From Desulfuromonas sp. TF (GTDB lineage: Bacteria; Desulfobacterota; Desulfuromonadia; Desulfuromonadales; ATBO01): DNA of 64,000 nucleotides. The stretch lies in contig NZ_KI421413.1 of the NCBI RefSeq assembly GCF_000472285.1, positions 444,435 through 508,434 of the forward strand, read 5' to 3'. The translations under genes and the position numbers were made by a program. Under the pieces are notes generated by a model. The model was given only the letters and a program-made list of their open reading frames with translations. It was not told the origin of the DNA and ran no database searches. This document shows positions 8,017 to 16,344 of the stretch, piece after piece; positions within the stretch are counted from its first letter, which is position 1; the number at the start of each line of letters is the position of its first letter.

Positions 8017-8634
8017 ATGTTCGCATCATCTGCTTCAGAACAGGGGCTTCTGCCAATGTTGGTGGTTCCTTTTCTGGTTTTTTTTGCACGCATCCTCGAT
8101 GTCAGCATCGGCACCCTGCGCATCACCTTCGTCTCCCGGGGATTGAAGTATCTGGCGGCTCCGTTAGGTTTCGTCGAATCGTTCATCTGGGTCTTGGCCA
8201 TCGCTCAAGTCATGCAGCATTTGACAAACTGGGGGACCTATTTCGCCTTCGCCCTTGGTTTCAGTGCCGGCAATTATGTAGGACTTCTATTGGAAGAGCG
8301 CCTTGCAGTGGGCAACCTCATCATTCAAACCATTACCTGCGGCGAAGCACCAGCGCTGACAAAGGCACTTTGGAATGCAGGTTTTGGCGTCACCAGTGTT
8401 GAAGCTAAGGGAGAAACCGGGCCGGTTAAGGTTATTCTCACTATTGTCAAAAGACGCGACTTAGACATGGTTATCCATTTGATCAAACAATTTCATCCCG
8501 ACGCTTTTTATACCATAGAGGACATCAGATTTTTCAAAGAGACAGTACGTATTCATCCTCAGCATGAGAGAAAACAGGTTTCCAGTTGTTTTTGTCAATC
8601 TGTCAATAAGATGAAATCGGAACGGATCGTTTAA
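8017..8634 (+). CDS. UPF0316 / DUF2179 membrane protein
   Basis: This 205-residue protein has three hydrophobic segments in residues 10-95 (DUF5698-type), with the conserved ARILDVSIGTLRI stretch near residues 24-36. A cytoplasmic DUF2179 domain covers residues 100-180 and ends in AFYTIEDIRFFKE. The ATG has an AAGGAG site. Family members are uncharacterised membrane proteins. The unusual feature is the structured leader with a terminator immediately upstream, which suggests ligand- or stress-controlled expression. Confidence 0.85.
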   Translation: MFASSASEQGLLPMLVVPFLVFFARILDVSIGTLRITFVSRGLKYLAAPLGFVESFIWVLAIAQVMQHLTNWGTYFAFALGFSAGNYVGLLLEERLAVGNLIIQTITCGEAPALTKALWNAGFGVTSVEAKGETGPVKVILTIVKRRDLDMVIHLIKQFHPDAFYTIEDIRFFKETVRIHPQHERKQVSSCFCQSVNKMKSERIV

Positions 8635-8754
8635 TCAAATTCTATTTCTGAGCTCGGCCATCACCGACAAACTCGTGTGGCGTGTCATCCCACTTTTGAA
8701 CACGTCGAACACATGCATTAAGACTTCATTTATCTCAAACATGGAGAAATTATC

Positions 8755-9171
8755 ATGAAAGAAAGAACGATTTACATCACTGAGCCAGATTTCGAAAAAC
8801 TTGAAGGACTTCTCGATGGTATGAAAAAGACTGGTTTTCGTGACCGGGACGATTTAACCAGTCTTGAGGAAGAACTTGATAAATCCAAAGTCGTCGCCCA
8901 ACGGGAGGTACCGCCCGATGTAGTCACCATCAACTCTCGGGTCAGATTCCGAGACTTGGACTCCGATCAGGAGATGATTGTGACCTTGGTTTTCCCCAAC
9001 AATGCGAACTTTTCCGAAGGCCGAATTTCAGTGACCTCGCAAATCGGGACGGCGTTGCTCGGTTATGCCGTGGGGGACATCATTGAATGGAAGGTTCGTG
9101 CTGGCACCAAAACCATCCAAATCGAGGAGATTATTTACCAGCCTGAAGCGGCCGGCGATTATCACTTGTAG
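8755..9171 (+). CDS. rnk: Nucleoside diphosphate kinase regulator Rnk (GreA/GreB-like fold)
   Basis: This 138-residue protein has a short N-terminal coiled-coil (about residues 1-50) and a GreA/GreB C-terminal FKBP-like domain (about 55-135). The latter contains the TINSRVRFRDLDSD stretch and the late motif ALLGYAVGDIIEW, typical of Rnk. Rnk binds RNA polymerase near the secondary channel; the name comes from an effect on nucleoside diphosphate kinase levels. It is a single gene with GGAGA before the ATG. The frameshifted actin-like gene follows 44 nt later. Confidence 0.88.
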   Translation: MKERTIYITEPDFEKLEGLLDGMKKTGFRDRDDLTSLEEELDKSKVVAQREVPPDVVTINSRVRFRDLDSDQEMIVTLVFPNNANFSEGRISVTSQIGTALLGYAVGDIIEWKVRAGTKTIQIEEIIYQPEAAGDYHL

Positions 9172-9215
9172 GTAAAAAACCATAGATTTTTTTCTGTGGC
9201 TTTGGAGGCGAATCA

Positions 9216-9830
9216 ATGCTTCGTTTTTTAGTCAATCCCTTAGAGGATATGAAGGACTCGCATATGAAAAATCATAGAGCTCGATTTGCCTGTCGCAACG
9301 AGGTGGCTATTGATGTAGGCACGGCGTTTATTCGCTTGGCCACAACAAAATTCGGAGTCGTGGTCATTCCAACGATGTTGATGTCCGAACCTCCCCTGCA
9401 ACATGGAGTGGTGGCTAATCCACAAAAACTAACCGAAATCGTTCGACCCTATCTGAACAGGGTCAGAAAATTGGGCCTTCTCAGACCCCGAGTCATTGTC
9501 GGTTCCCCCACTGATGCTGCGGAGGAAGAACGGGAGACGCTCATGGCAGCCTTGTTCGCTGCAGATGCCGCCAGTGTGGAAATTGTCTCCGAACCTTTCG
9601 CGGCTGCCATCGGTATCGGAATGGATTTTTCCAGCCCTTACACACAGTTGATTGTGGATGTGGGAGATGCGTGACTGATTGTGCTGTTATCCGCGGAGGC
9701 GAAATCCTTGACTCACACGCTTCCAGGATTGGCTGCGGCACCCTGCTGCATCAGGGAGGTTTCGGTATCGGCCGGTGGATCAGCAGTTATTACGTAAAAA
9801 GGGCAAAAGAGGGTACAGTTAAAACATCCT
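9216..9830 (+). pseudogene. Actin-like (MreB/DnaK superfamily) gene, frameshifted and truncated
   Basis: The gene starts at ATG 9216 behind GGAGG. It encodes an MreB-like N-terminal half: the phosphate-1 motif (EVAIDVGTAFIRLATT, about residues 29-44), IVGSPTDAAEEERETL, and the EPFAAAIGIGMD segment before phosphate-2. At 9665-9674 the phosphate-2 motif VDVGDGVTDCAVI is broken by what looks like loss of one G (GATGC where GATGGC is expected). This gives an early TGA, and the reading continues in another frame (TDCAVIRGGEILDSHAS). Homology fades after about 9800, so the C-terminal third is missing too. A sequencing error could explain the frameshift but not the truncation. Confidence 0.75.
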
Positions 9831-9890
9831 GGGAACCTTTTGGCTCCTTGGCGCATCTAAGTAGTGAAGACGAAGAAAGGGGAATTGGAT

Positions 9891-10595
9891 ATGGCCGTGG
9901 CAGAGAGGATTGGTGCACCATCGGGCGAGGAGATTTCTGACCAAGATGTCGTAGACCGCGTCCGCAACGGGGACGGCGCCAGCTTCGAGTTGATCATGCG
10001 TCGGCATAACCGGCGCCTCTACCGCATCGCCCGGGGGATTCTGCGCAACGAGGCCGAGGCCGAAGACGCCGTCCAGGAGGCCTACGTGAGGGCCTATGAG
10101 AAACTGGATCGATTTAAGGGGGATGGCTATTTTTCCGCCTGGTTGGCCAAAATCACCGTCAACGAGGCGCTGGGGCGCCTGCGGGGGGCAGCTTCCGCAA
10201 AAAACAGCCTTTCGCTGGACGACCCGGAACAAGCAAATGAGGTGAATTCCATGGCGGAACTGACCTTTTCCGGACCCAACCCGGAACAGAGCGTTGCGCG
10301 GGGAGAATTCCGCCGGTTGCTGGAATCAGCCATCGATGACCTTCCTGAATCCTACCGGTTGGTTTTCATTCTGCGCGGGCTGGAAGAGATGACCGTGGCG
10401 GAGACCGCCGATTGTCTGGAAGTGGAACCGGCCACTGTCAAGACGCGCTACCACCGGGCGCGGAAAATACTGCAACAGAGCCTTGCCGGCCTGGTGGAGG
10501 CGACGGCCGGCGAAGCCTTCCCCTTCGCCGGGGAGCGCTGCGACCGGATCGTCGCCGGAGTCCTCCGGCGGCTCGGCATCCGTGGCCAGCAATGA
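9891..10595 (+). CDS. RNA polymerase ECF sigma factor (RpoE-like)
   Basis: This 234-residue group IV sigma factor has region 2 at about residues 25-95, including the -10 recognition stretch DAVQEAYVRAYEKLDRF. Region 4 spans about 140-200 with the helix-turn-helix MTVAETADCLEVEPATVKTRYHRARK. The ATG at 9891 follows AAGGGG at good spacing; an upstream in-frame GTG at 9864 is less likely. No anti-sigma factor gene follows. Instead two small exported proteins are encoded directly downstream on the same strand and are probable targets or co-expressed partners. Confidence 0.92.
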   Translation: MAVAERIGAPSGEEISDQDVVDRVRNGDGASFELIMRRHNRRLYRIARGILRNEAEAEDAVQEAYVRAYEKLDRFKGDGYFSAWLAKITVNEALGRLRGAASAKNSLSLDDPEQANEVNSMAELTFSGPNPEQSVARGEFRRLLESAIDDLPESYRLVFILRGLEEMTVAETADCLEVEPATVKTRYHRARKILQQSLAGLVEATAGEAFPFAGERCDRIVAGVLRRLGIRGQQ

Positions 10596-10659
10596 GCCCA
10601 GGTCCATAATACGGGCGAAGCGTCTGGCCACGGCAAACATCGAGAAAGGAGAGTACCTC

Positions 10660-11061
10660 ATGAAAAAGCTGCTAACGATTGGCGTCGTTCTCCTGGCCCT
10701 TGCCACTCCGGCCTGGGCGGCGAGCAGCAAAGCGCCACCGGATGCATCGTATAAAAAAGTCAGCGACCTGGTTGCCCTTCCGGAATTCCTGCCGGGGATG
10801 GGTACCCTCTACGTACAGCCCGCGACCCTGCCGGTCGGCCCGTTTCTCGCTTATGACCGGGACGGGACGCTGGTTGCCACCATCTACATGGTTCCCATGG
10901 AAAATATGCAGCAGCATAAGGCATTCTCCGGCCTGGCGGTAGGCAACGAAACGGTCAAGAAGGTGGATTTGACCTTTAACGCCGGCCATCCCGGGGTGGA
11001 GGTTCCCCATTACCATGTCACCATCTGGCACGTCAGCCCCGAAACGGCAAAGGTGAAGTAG
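10660..11061 (+). CDS. Small exported protein, TTHB210-like (DUF5602)
   Basis: This 133-residue protein has a Sec signal peptide (MKKLLTIGVVLLALATPAWA, cleavage expected after AWA at residue 20). The mature part has the histidine-containing end VEVPHYHVTIWHVSPE typical of small periplasmic TTHB210-like domains; the metal-ligand idea is inference. GAAAGGAGA precedes the ATG. It lies 64 nt after the ECF sigma gene and 2 nt before the cupredoxin gene, so the three are very likely one operon. No function is known. Confidence 0.7.
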   Translation: MKKLLTIGVVLLALATPAWAASSKAPPDASYKKVSDLVALPEFLPGMGTLYVQPATLPVGPFLAYDRDGTLVATIYMVPMENMQQHKAFSGLAVGNETVKKVDLTFNAGHPGVEVPHYHVTIWHVSPETAKVK

Positions 11062-11063
11062 CC

Positions 11064-11624
11064 ATGATCAGCCGAAGAGGACTTCTGCAGGCCGGCGGCC
11101 TCTGGCTGGCCGGCCTGGCCGTCGGGCGAATTGGCTGGAGCGCCGAAGAAGGTGAGGTGATCGAGATCCTCATGCGCAGCGATCCGGCGGGTTCCCATGT
11201 CGTCTTCGACCCCATCGGCCTGCTGGTCCGCCCGGGCCAGCGGGTCAGATGGGTGAACGATGGGAACAACGTGCACACCGTCACCGCCTATCATCCGGCC
11301 AATGCTCAACATCCCCTGCGCATCCCCGCAGCCGCCTCCCCATGGGACTCCGGTTATCTGGTGAACCCCGGCGACAGCTTTGAAGTGCAGTTAACGATCG
11401 AAGGGATTCACGATTATTACTGCACACCCCATGAGGCTGCCGGCATGGTAGGCCGGATTGTCGTTTCCAGGTCAAACGGGGGTCATTTACCCGCCTTTGA
11501 ACCCTATCCGGATGACCACGGGAATCCGCAGTGGAGAAAAGTCCCCGAGGCGGCCTTACGGAATTTCCCCACGGTCGAAACGATCCTGAAAAAGGGAAGG
11601 GTCAACATGGCCAAAACGTCTTAA
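11064..11624 (+). CDS. Tat-exported cupredoxin (plastocyanin-like)
   Basis: This 186-residue type-1 copper protein has an N-terminal twin-arginine signal (SRRGLLQAGG, residues 3-12). The cupredoxin fold spans residues 30-137 with a full ligand set: His71 (NNVHTVTAY), Cys120, His123 and Met128 (YYCTPHEAAGM). It should be a periplasmic one-electron carrier. It starts 2 nt after the preceding gene. Coupling of a copper carrier to an ECF sigma factor suggests an envelope redox or metal response; that link is inferred from order alone. Confidence 0.85.
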   Translation: MISRRGLLQAGGLWLAGLAVGRIGWSAEEGEVIEILMRSDPAGSHVVFDPIGLLVRPGQRVRWVNDGNNVHTVTAYHPANAQHPLRIPAAASPWDSGYLVNPGDSFEVQLTIEGIHDYYCTPHEAAGMVGRIVVSRSNGGHLPAFEPYPDDHGNPQWRKVPEAALRNFPTVETILKKGRVNMAKTS

Positions 11625-11768
11625 AAATCGTTCCACACTGTGTTAACCGAAATTATCGGAGAAACCCCGGCCTTTCTTACAAATCCTGCATTGCGAAAAA
11701 GGCCCTTCGATCTGGTGAGCAAATTCGGTGATCACAGGTGGTCAACTTTCGGTTTCTAAATGTTGTCT

Positions 11769-11993
11769 TCAGGCGTTATTCCCTCTATTCCATAAATCGA
11801 TGCCCATCCGGTAAATTAAAAGACCAAAAGGCCATGCGTGCCAAGCGAGGTCAAAAATATCGATCGGTCTTTTCAGGTTGCCATCCATCAACAAGCTGAC
11901 CTTCTCGACCAGGTGTGGCTGCGGGTAAAACGGAGCCAATCCAAGCAGCAGTGCCAAAGGGATAAGTATCTGATAGCTGAGTAGATGCTTCAT
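11769..11993 (-). CDS. Small membrane protein
   Basis: The 74-residue reading from ATG 11993 begins MKHLLSYQILIPLALLLGLA. It has one clear N-terminal transmembrane segment, a middle region HLVEKVSLLMDGNLKRPIDIFDL, and a second weakly hydrophobic stretch (WHAWPFGLLIYRMGIDLW). Proteins of this look are common in Geobacter relatives, sometimes labelled RND transporter without support. The start is uncertain: ATG 12029 is in frame, and no well-spaced ribosome-binding site is evident for 11993. Two hairpins resembling terminators lie just upstream on the same strand. Confidence 0.6.
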   Translation of the reverse strand: MKHLLSYQILIPLALLLGLAPFYPQPHLVEKVSLLMDGNLKRPIDIFDLAWHAWPFGLLIYRMGIDLWNRGNNA

Positions 11994-12029
11994 GCGGCGA
12001 CACCGTAACCACTCCAGACCTCCGCACAT

Positions 12030-12061
12030 AAAAAGCAACCCCTGAGGACAATCCCCAGGGG
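12030..12061 (-). terminator. Candidate intrinsic terminator (minus strand)
   Basis: On the minus strand CCCCTG (12061-12056) pairs with CAGGGG (12044-12039), followed by TTGCTTTTT. It lies immediately upstream of the small membrane protein gene. Confidence 0.5.
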
Positions 12062-12074
12062 CGCATCAGCAGGG

Positions 12075-12151
12075 CCTGTGTTTTACCACAGGTGTCTGCG
12101 GGGAGAACAAAAAGACCTGCCGGAAGGGGATGGCAGGTTCTTGTACCCCCG
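12075..12151 (-). ncRNA. Hairpin cluster, candidate small structured RNA (minus strand)
   Basis: On the minus strand TGCGGGG...CCCCGCA (12151-12096) encloses a 7-bp stem ACCTGCC/GGCAGGT (12138-12115), followed by CTTTTTGTTCT, a terminator-like arrangement. Next comes a third stem, CCTGTG/CACAGG (12092-12075). With the terminator at 12030-12061 this makes a compact structured block of about 120 nt with no coding sequence. It could be a small RNA, an attenuating leader for the 11769-11993 gene, or a mobile-element end. Confidence 0.4.
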
Positions 12152-12600
12152 CAGTCAAACTATTGATAGCGAAGTTGTGAAAATTCGTCAATAAAAGAAT
12201 TCAAGCCTGAAAGTGCAAGTTCCTTATTTCTTTGGTTTCCACGCCGGGGACAGTCTGAAGGGAGCGGTTCCAAAATCCTGACCTGCGAAAAAGGACCACT
12301 TCATCCCATGGATGAAAATGGCACCTTTTCGTGTCTGAAAAGTCCCATTACCGAGACTGCGGGGAAAGTGTTCCGGCACCGGTGATATTTCGGACGAAGA
12401 AAAAACCACGTAGAATCTTGTGGAGGAAAAATAATTCACGAGTTCAAAAAGAAGTTCCTTGCGGCGCGAAATGCTACACCACAACTTTGAGGAGGACTTG
12501 CAAGTCACCATCAGACTTTCCGCCATTGCCCTTACCTTCTCGAATCGTCAATGATGGTGGCAGCCATGAACCCCTGTTTCTGTGGCAGATTAGGATACCT
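12152..12600. other. Non-coding stretch, possibly degenerate mobile-element DNA
   Basis: No gene can be supported. The composition is AT-richer and the reading frames are unlike proteins. It separates the hairpin cluster from the comM remnant. Together with the two frameshifted genes nearby, it suggests a region of past insertion or deletion. I see no inverted terminal repeats or transposase remnant that I would stand behind. Confidence 0.4.
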
Positions 12601-12609
12601 AACGAGCCC

Positions 12610-12854
12610 TACACCTATACGCCGGTCATGATCGATATGGCTGCACGCCACATCCGAAAGTTCTATCCGGTCGATGTTCAGGGGCATAAACTGCTGGAGA
12701 TGGCCACCGATCGGCTGGGCCTTTCGGCCCGAAGCTACTCACGCATCCTCAAATGGCCAGAACGATTGCCGATCTGATTGGATATGAGCAGATCAGGCAA
12801 GAGCATCTGGCCGAGGCGATTCAGTATCGGAGTCTGGATCGGAAGACGGAGTGA
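12610..12854 (+). pseudogene. comM: comM (Mg-chelatase-like) C-terminal remnant with a frameshift
   Basis: The translation MAARHIRKFYPVDVQGHKLLEMATDRLGLSARSYSRILK continues after one missing G (AAATGGCC at 12751-12758 where AAAGTGGCC is expected) as VARTIADLIGYEQIRQEHLAEAIQYRSLDRKTE and stop. This is the characteristic C-terminus of the ComM/YifB competence-related ATPase (LGLSAR, ARTIADL, HLAEAIQYRSLDR). The other 400 or so residues, including the AAA+ core, are absent from the window. It is therefore a truncated and frameshifted relic. Confidence 0.8.
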
Positions 12855-12869
12855 ACCGCTGAGTCTTCT

Positions 12870-14090
12870 TTATCTCTCTGTCCAGGGGGGGGCCAAATGG
12901 ACCGTTGTCTTCGCCCATTTAAATGGATAAACAAGCTCCTGCTTACCGTCGATCCATTGATTGGCCGTGCTCACGAAGGTGGCAACACCGTCGGCATGGT
13001 ATTTTACCGGGCCCATGACGGTTTCAAACCTTTTATTCACCACCGCTTCACGCACTTTTTCACCATCCAAGGTTCCGGCCTTCTCGATAGCCTGCCACAG
13101 AATCTGCGCCAGGGCATAGGTGCAACCTACAGAAACGGAAGATTCTCCGAACTCTTTCCTATACCGTTCACCAAGGTCCTTTGCTCCAGGGAGGGGAAAA
13201 TCCATGGACCAGAATCCATCACAGAGGATGTACTGGGCATCCTTTCCGAGTTCTTTCCAGAAGTTTCCAGCCCAAGAGCCTTTCCATCCATGCAAGTAGC
13301 CGACGTTTAGACCATTTTGTTTCATTTGGCGAATAAAGGCTATGCTGTCTTCTTCAGAAGAGAAAAAGAGGATTGCATCAACCCCCAGGGCTTTGGCTTT
13401 CATTATTTGTACGGAGTAATCATTTGCCCCCACTGGCAAAACTTCGAAAAACGCGAAGCTATAGCCATATCGTTGGGAAACTGCTCGAAAAAGATCGGCA
13501 AATAGGCGCCCATCATAAGTATCTTCCATATAGACCGCTGGCTTTTTAGGCCTTTGATTCTCGGGCATACTGTTCCACAATTGAAAAGGAACTGAGACGC
13601 TTTGCTCGATATCGAAGAAAAATAACGTGGACCATTTAAACTCATAAGGCACCCAAGTTGGTATAAAAGCTATTGATGCATGATAATACTTTTTGTGCTG
13701 CTCTGCCGAAATACAAGCTGGGATGACACTCTCATTCCCACTAAATCCACTAAGAAGCATATCCACATTGTTAAATTTGATCAGACGCTCTACGATTCGT
13801 ACAACATTGTCCGTATTCGATTTATCATCCTCGATAATTAGCCTGACAGGCAGTTTCTTTCCGTATTCCTTTACAAAAATTCCGCCCAAAGCGTTGATGT
13901 CCTTGACCGCCTCCTGATACGCCCATCGTTGCTCCCGACCCGCCCCGGAACGTTCGCCGGTCAGTGGCAGGTGAGTACCTATAACGATTTCGCTCCTCGG
14001 ACTTGCTTGGACCGGCAGCTCGTAAAAAACTCCCATACAAATGGTTATGATCACCATCCCCAAACGGAATTGATCTGCAAAAATAATCAA
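12870..14090 (-). CDS. Orphan branched-chain-amino-acid-type substrate-binding protein (LivJ fold), copy 1
   Basis: This type I periplasmic binding protein has about 406 residues if started at TTG 14090 (site AAGGGGG). An upstream reading to 14165 is possible but lacks support and does not match its paralogue. The signal peptide ends near VQASPRS. The mature domain begins EIVIGTHLPLTGERSGAGRE and ends with TANQWIDGKQELVYPFKW. It is strongly similar along its whole length to the protein at 43795-45009. No ABC permease or ATPase gene is nearby, so it probably feeds a remote transporter or a sensor. It follows the thiolase gene in the same direction and may be the last gene of the operon from the 26.2-kb sigma-54 promoter. 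Confidence 0.85.
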   Translation of the reverse strand: MIIFADQFRLGMVIITICMGVFYELPVQASPRSEIVIGTHLPLTGERSGAGREQRWAYQEAVKDINALGGIFVKEYGKKLPVRLIIEDDKSNTDNVVRIVERLIKFNNVDMLLSGFSGNESVIPACISAEQHKKYYHASIAFIPTWVPYEFKWSTLFFFDIEQSVSVPFQLWNSMPENQRPKKPAVYMEDTYDGRLFADLFRAVSQRYGYSFAFFEVLPVGANDYSVQIMKAKALGVDAILFFSSEEDSIAFIRQMKQNGLNVGYLHGWKGSWAGNFWKELGKDAQYILCDGFWSMDFPLPGAKDLGERYRKEFGESSVSVGCTYALAQILWQAIEKAGTLDGEKVREAVVNKRFETVMGPVKYHADGVATFVSTANQWIDGKQELVYPFKWAKTTVHLAPPWTER

Positions 14091-14231
14091 GGAGTCCCCC
14101 TTCAGCCTGCATAATCCTATTCGGCATGATTCGACAGCTCTGACAATACTCGTTCTATCTGCCAAAGGTCACCCCATCTTGAGAACATTCGTTCAGCGAT
14201 TCGCCACCGAGTCCCTTGGAAGACATGACAT

Positions 14232-15422
14232 CTAACCAATCTTGAGGACCACGGAGGCAGCGGTGTCGCCAGCGGCACAGCCGGCGAAAAGGAGATACCC
14301 GCCGCCCTTCAAGGCCACTTCCTCAATCCCCTCCATCATCAGCCGTGCCCCGGTAGGCGCTTGGGGATGGCCATAGATGAGTGAGCAGCCATAGTTGTTC
14401 ATAGCATTGAGATCCAGTCCCAACTGCCGGGACATTGCGATGTCGTTGGCGGCAAAGGGGCTGTGGGTCTTGACCACGGCGAGATCGTCCGTCCGGATGC
14501 CGGCGTTCTCCAGAGCCATCTTGGCCGAGGGGCCGACGGCGGAAGCCATATGTGCCTTTTTGGTGCGGGCGTAGCCGTAGGAGACGATGCGCACCTCGAT
14601 GCCCGGGTCGGCACTTAGCTCCCGGGCCCGCTCGCGGGTGGTGACCGAGATGCCGCTATTTCCGTCGGCGGGGAAGGTCTGGGCGCCGAAGGTGTGCACG
14701 CCTTCGGGCAGAACCGGCTTGAGGCCGGCCAGCCCCTCGGCGGTGGTGGAGGTAACCCCCTCGTCAGCCTCGACGGATATGCTCTTCTTCTTTGAGACCT
14801 GCACCTCGACGGGGAACATGTAGCGCTTCTGGAACTCACGATCGTTTGCCAGGGCGCCCTGGTACTGTTCGTAGCGCCGAAGGGTCAGGGCGTCGCACTC
14901 CTGCCGAGTGATGCCGAACTCCCGGCTGACGTTCTCGGCGGTCCGGATCATGGATTCGCCCGCCCAGGGGTCTTTCTGGACGTTGTCCATGAACCAGTCC
15001 TCGGCGACCGGCTTGCCGCCGGGGCCGGCGGGGTTGGGCCAGACGGCGTGGGGGCCGTTGGAGCAGCGGTCGGCGAGCAGACACCAGCTGTTGGAGAACA
15101 TGCCGGTCTCCACCCCCATGGCCGCTTGGTAGAGGGTCAAGGCGGCGGTGGAGCAGGCCTGTGTGAGCAGCACCCCGGGCGAGTTCTCCGCCCCCAGCAT
15201 CGCCGCGGCCCAGGGACCGCCGTAGAACCAGCTCTTCTGGTAAACGGTGCTGCCCAGAAGGACGTAGTCGATGGCCTTCGGCTCCCACCCCTTGCTCTCT
15301 AAAAAGCGCTTGGAGGTGGCGGCTCCCAACTCGATCGCGTTCTCGTTGGCAAGGCTCCCCTGCCAGCGCACAAACGGGGTGCTGTAGTACCCCCGGTACG
15401 GAATGTAGGCTTTTGTTAACAT
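14232..15422 (-). CDS. Thiolase-family acyltransferase, copy 1
   Basis: This 396-residue thiolase superfamily enzyme has the nucleophile Cys90 (TQACSTAAL), the HSPFAAND histidine segment near residue 320, His352 (GHPQAPTGAR) and the second catalytic Cys382 (FAGCAAGD). In degradation this class cleaves a 3-oxoacyl-CoA with CoA to give acetyl-CoA. In this context a 3-oxo-3-arylpropionyl-CoA or a short acyl-CoA is plausible. AAGGGGAG precedes the ATG. It is co-directional with the SDR gene 61 nt upstream. A second, only distantly similar thiolase lies at 26715-27896. Confidence 0.88.
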   Translation of the reverse strand: MLTKAYIPYRGYYSTPFVRWQGSLANENAIELGAATSKRFLESKGWEPKAIDYVLLGSTVYQKSWFYGGPWAAAMLGAENSPGVLLTQACSTAALTLYQAAMGVETGMFSNSWCLLADRCSNGPHAVWPNPAGPGGKPVAEDWFMDNVQKDPWAGESMIRTAENVSREFGITRQECDALTLRRYEQYQGALANDREFQKRYMFPVEVQVSKKKSISVEADEGVTSTTAEGLAGLKPVLPEGVHTFGAQTFPADGNSGISVTTRERARELSADPGIEVRIVSYGYARTKKAHMASAVGPSAKMALENAGIRTDDLAVVKTHSPFAANDIAMSRQLGLDLNAMNNYGCSLIYGHPQAPTGARLMMEGIEEVALKGGGYLLFAGCAAGDTAASVVLKIG

Positions 15423-15483
15423 TGGTGGTTCTCCCCTTCTATTCAGAATTTATTGTTGCCGGTTACAGTAGGACAAGGCCCCG

Positions 15484-16287
15484 TTACCAGGCGGTCATGC
15501 CGCCATCCACGACAATCTCCGTGCCGGTCACCCAACTCGACAGGTCGGATGCCAGAAACAAAGCGGCATTCGCGATATCCACGGGGACCCCAATGCGGCC
15601 GATCGGATAGCCGGCCAGCATTTGCTGTAACGCATTGTCACGATCCGGGAAGACGCCGAGTTTTACGAAATCGTCCACCAGTTTGTTTCCCATATCGGTT
15701 TCCACCAGTCCGGGATAGATGGAATTTACCCGGATGCCATACCCGAGACGGCCGCATTCTACTGCCGCCGATTTGCTGAAAAGCCGCACGGCCCCTTTTG
15801 AGGCCGTATAGACCCCCAAGCCCGGAGTGCCGATCAAGCCCGAAACGGATGAGAGATTGATGATGCTCCCCCCCTTTCCGGCGGCCCCTCCTGGTCGCAT
15901 GCCCCGAATGGCGTGCTTGTGTCCTAGGATCATCCCCGTGACGTTGATGGAGATTAGCTTCTGGATGTCGGCGAGTTCGACATCGGCGATCATACAGGTC
16001 TGCTCGATGGCGGCGTTGTTGACGAGGATGTCGAGGCCGCCGAATTTCTCAATGGTGAGGGCCAGGGCAGCGGTCCAGCCCGGCTCTTCGGCGGCGTCAT
16101 GATGGATGAAAATCGCTGAGCCGCCCTGTTCGCGAATCCGTTCTGCCGTCGCCTCCCCCCGCTCCACCTGTACATCCCCGATCGCAACGTTAGCACCCTG
16201 CTCCGCAAAGATCTGAGCTATCGAAGCGCCGATCCCAACCGCGCCACCCGATACATAGGCTACTTTGCCCGACAGATCGATACTCAT
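15484..16287 (-). CDS. Short-chain dehydrogenase/reductase, copy 1
   Basis: This 267-residue classical SDR starts at ATG 16287 behind AAGGAG. It has a Rossmann glycine motif (SGGAVGIG, about residues 12-19), NNAAIEQ at the NAG position, the catalytic Ser and YTASKGAVRL (Tyr-x3-Lys), and the C-terminal ASDLSSWVTGTEIVVDGG signature. It should oxidise a secondary alcohol or reduce a ketone with NAD(P). In a 4-ethylphenol-like route it is a candidate for 1-(4-hydroxyphenyl)ethanol dehydrogenase, because it sits between a PchF-type flavoprotein and a thiolase. The substrate is inference. Confidence 0.9.
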   Translation of the reverse strand: MSIDLSGKVAYVSGGAVGIGASIAQIFAEQGANVAIGDVQVERGEATAERIREQGGSAIFIHHDAAEEPGWTAALALTIEKFGGLDILVNNAAIEQTCMIADVELADIQKLISINVTGMILGHKHAIRGMRPGGAAGKGGSIINLSSVSGLIGTPGLGVYTASKGAVRLFSKSAAVECGRLGYGIRVNSIYPGLVETDMGNKLVDDFVKLGVFPDRDNALQQMLAGYPIGRIGVPVDIANAALFLASDLSSWVTGTEIVVDGGMTAW

Positions 16288-16344
16288 AAATTCACTCCTT
16301 ATGACAAGCCCGTTTAGAGACAAAACCAATTGCGATCTCGATAT

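Noticed and set aside
12310-12330. AATGGCACCTTTTCGTG as a sigma-54 promoter
   Set aside because: No GC at the -12 position and no gene in the right place.
12224-12600. Possible IS21-like terminal sequence (GTGTTCCGGCACCGGTG)
   Set aside because: No transposase, no matched inverted repeat and no target duplication could be seen; resemblance alone is too weak.
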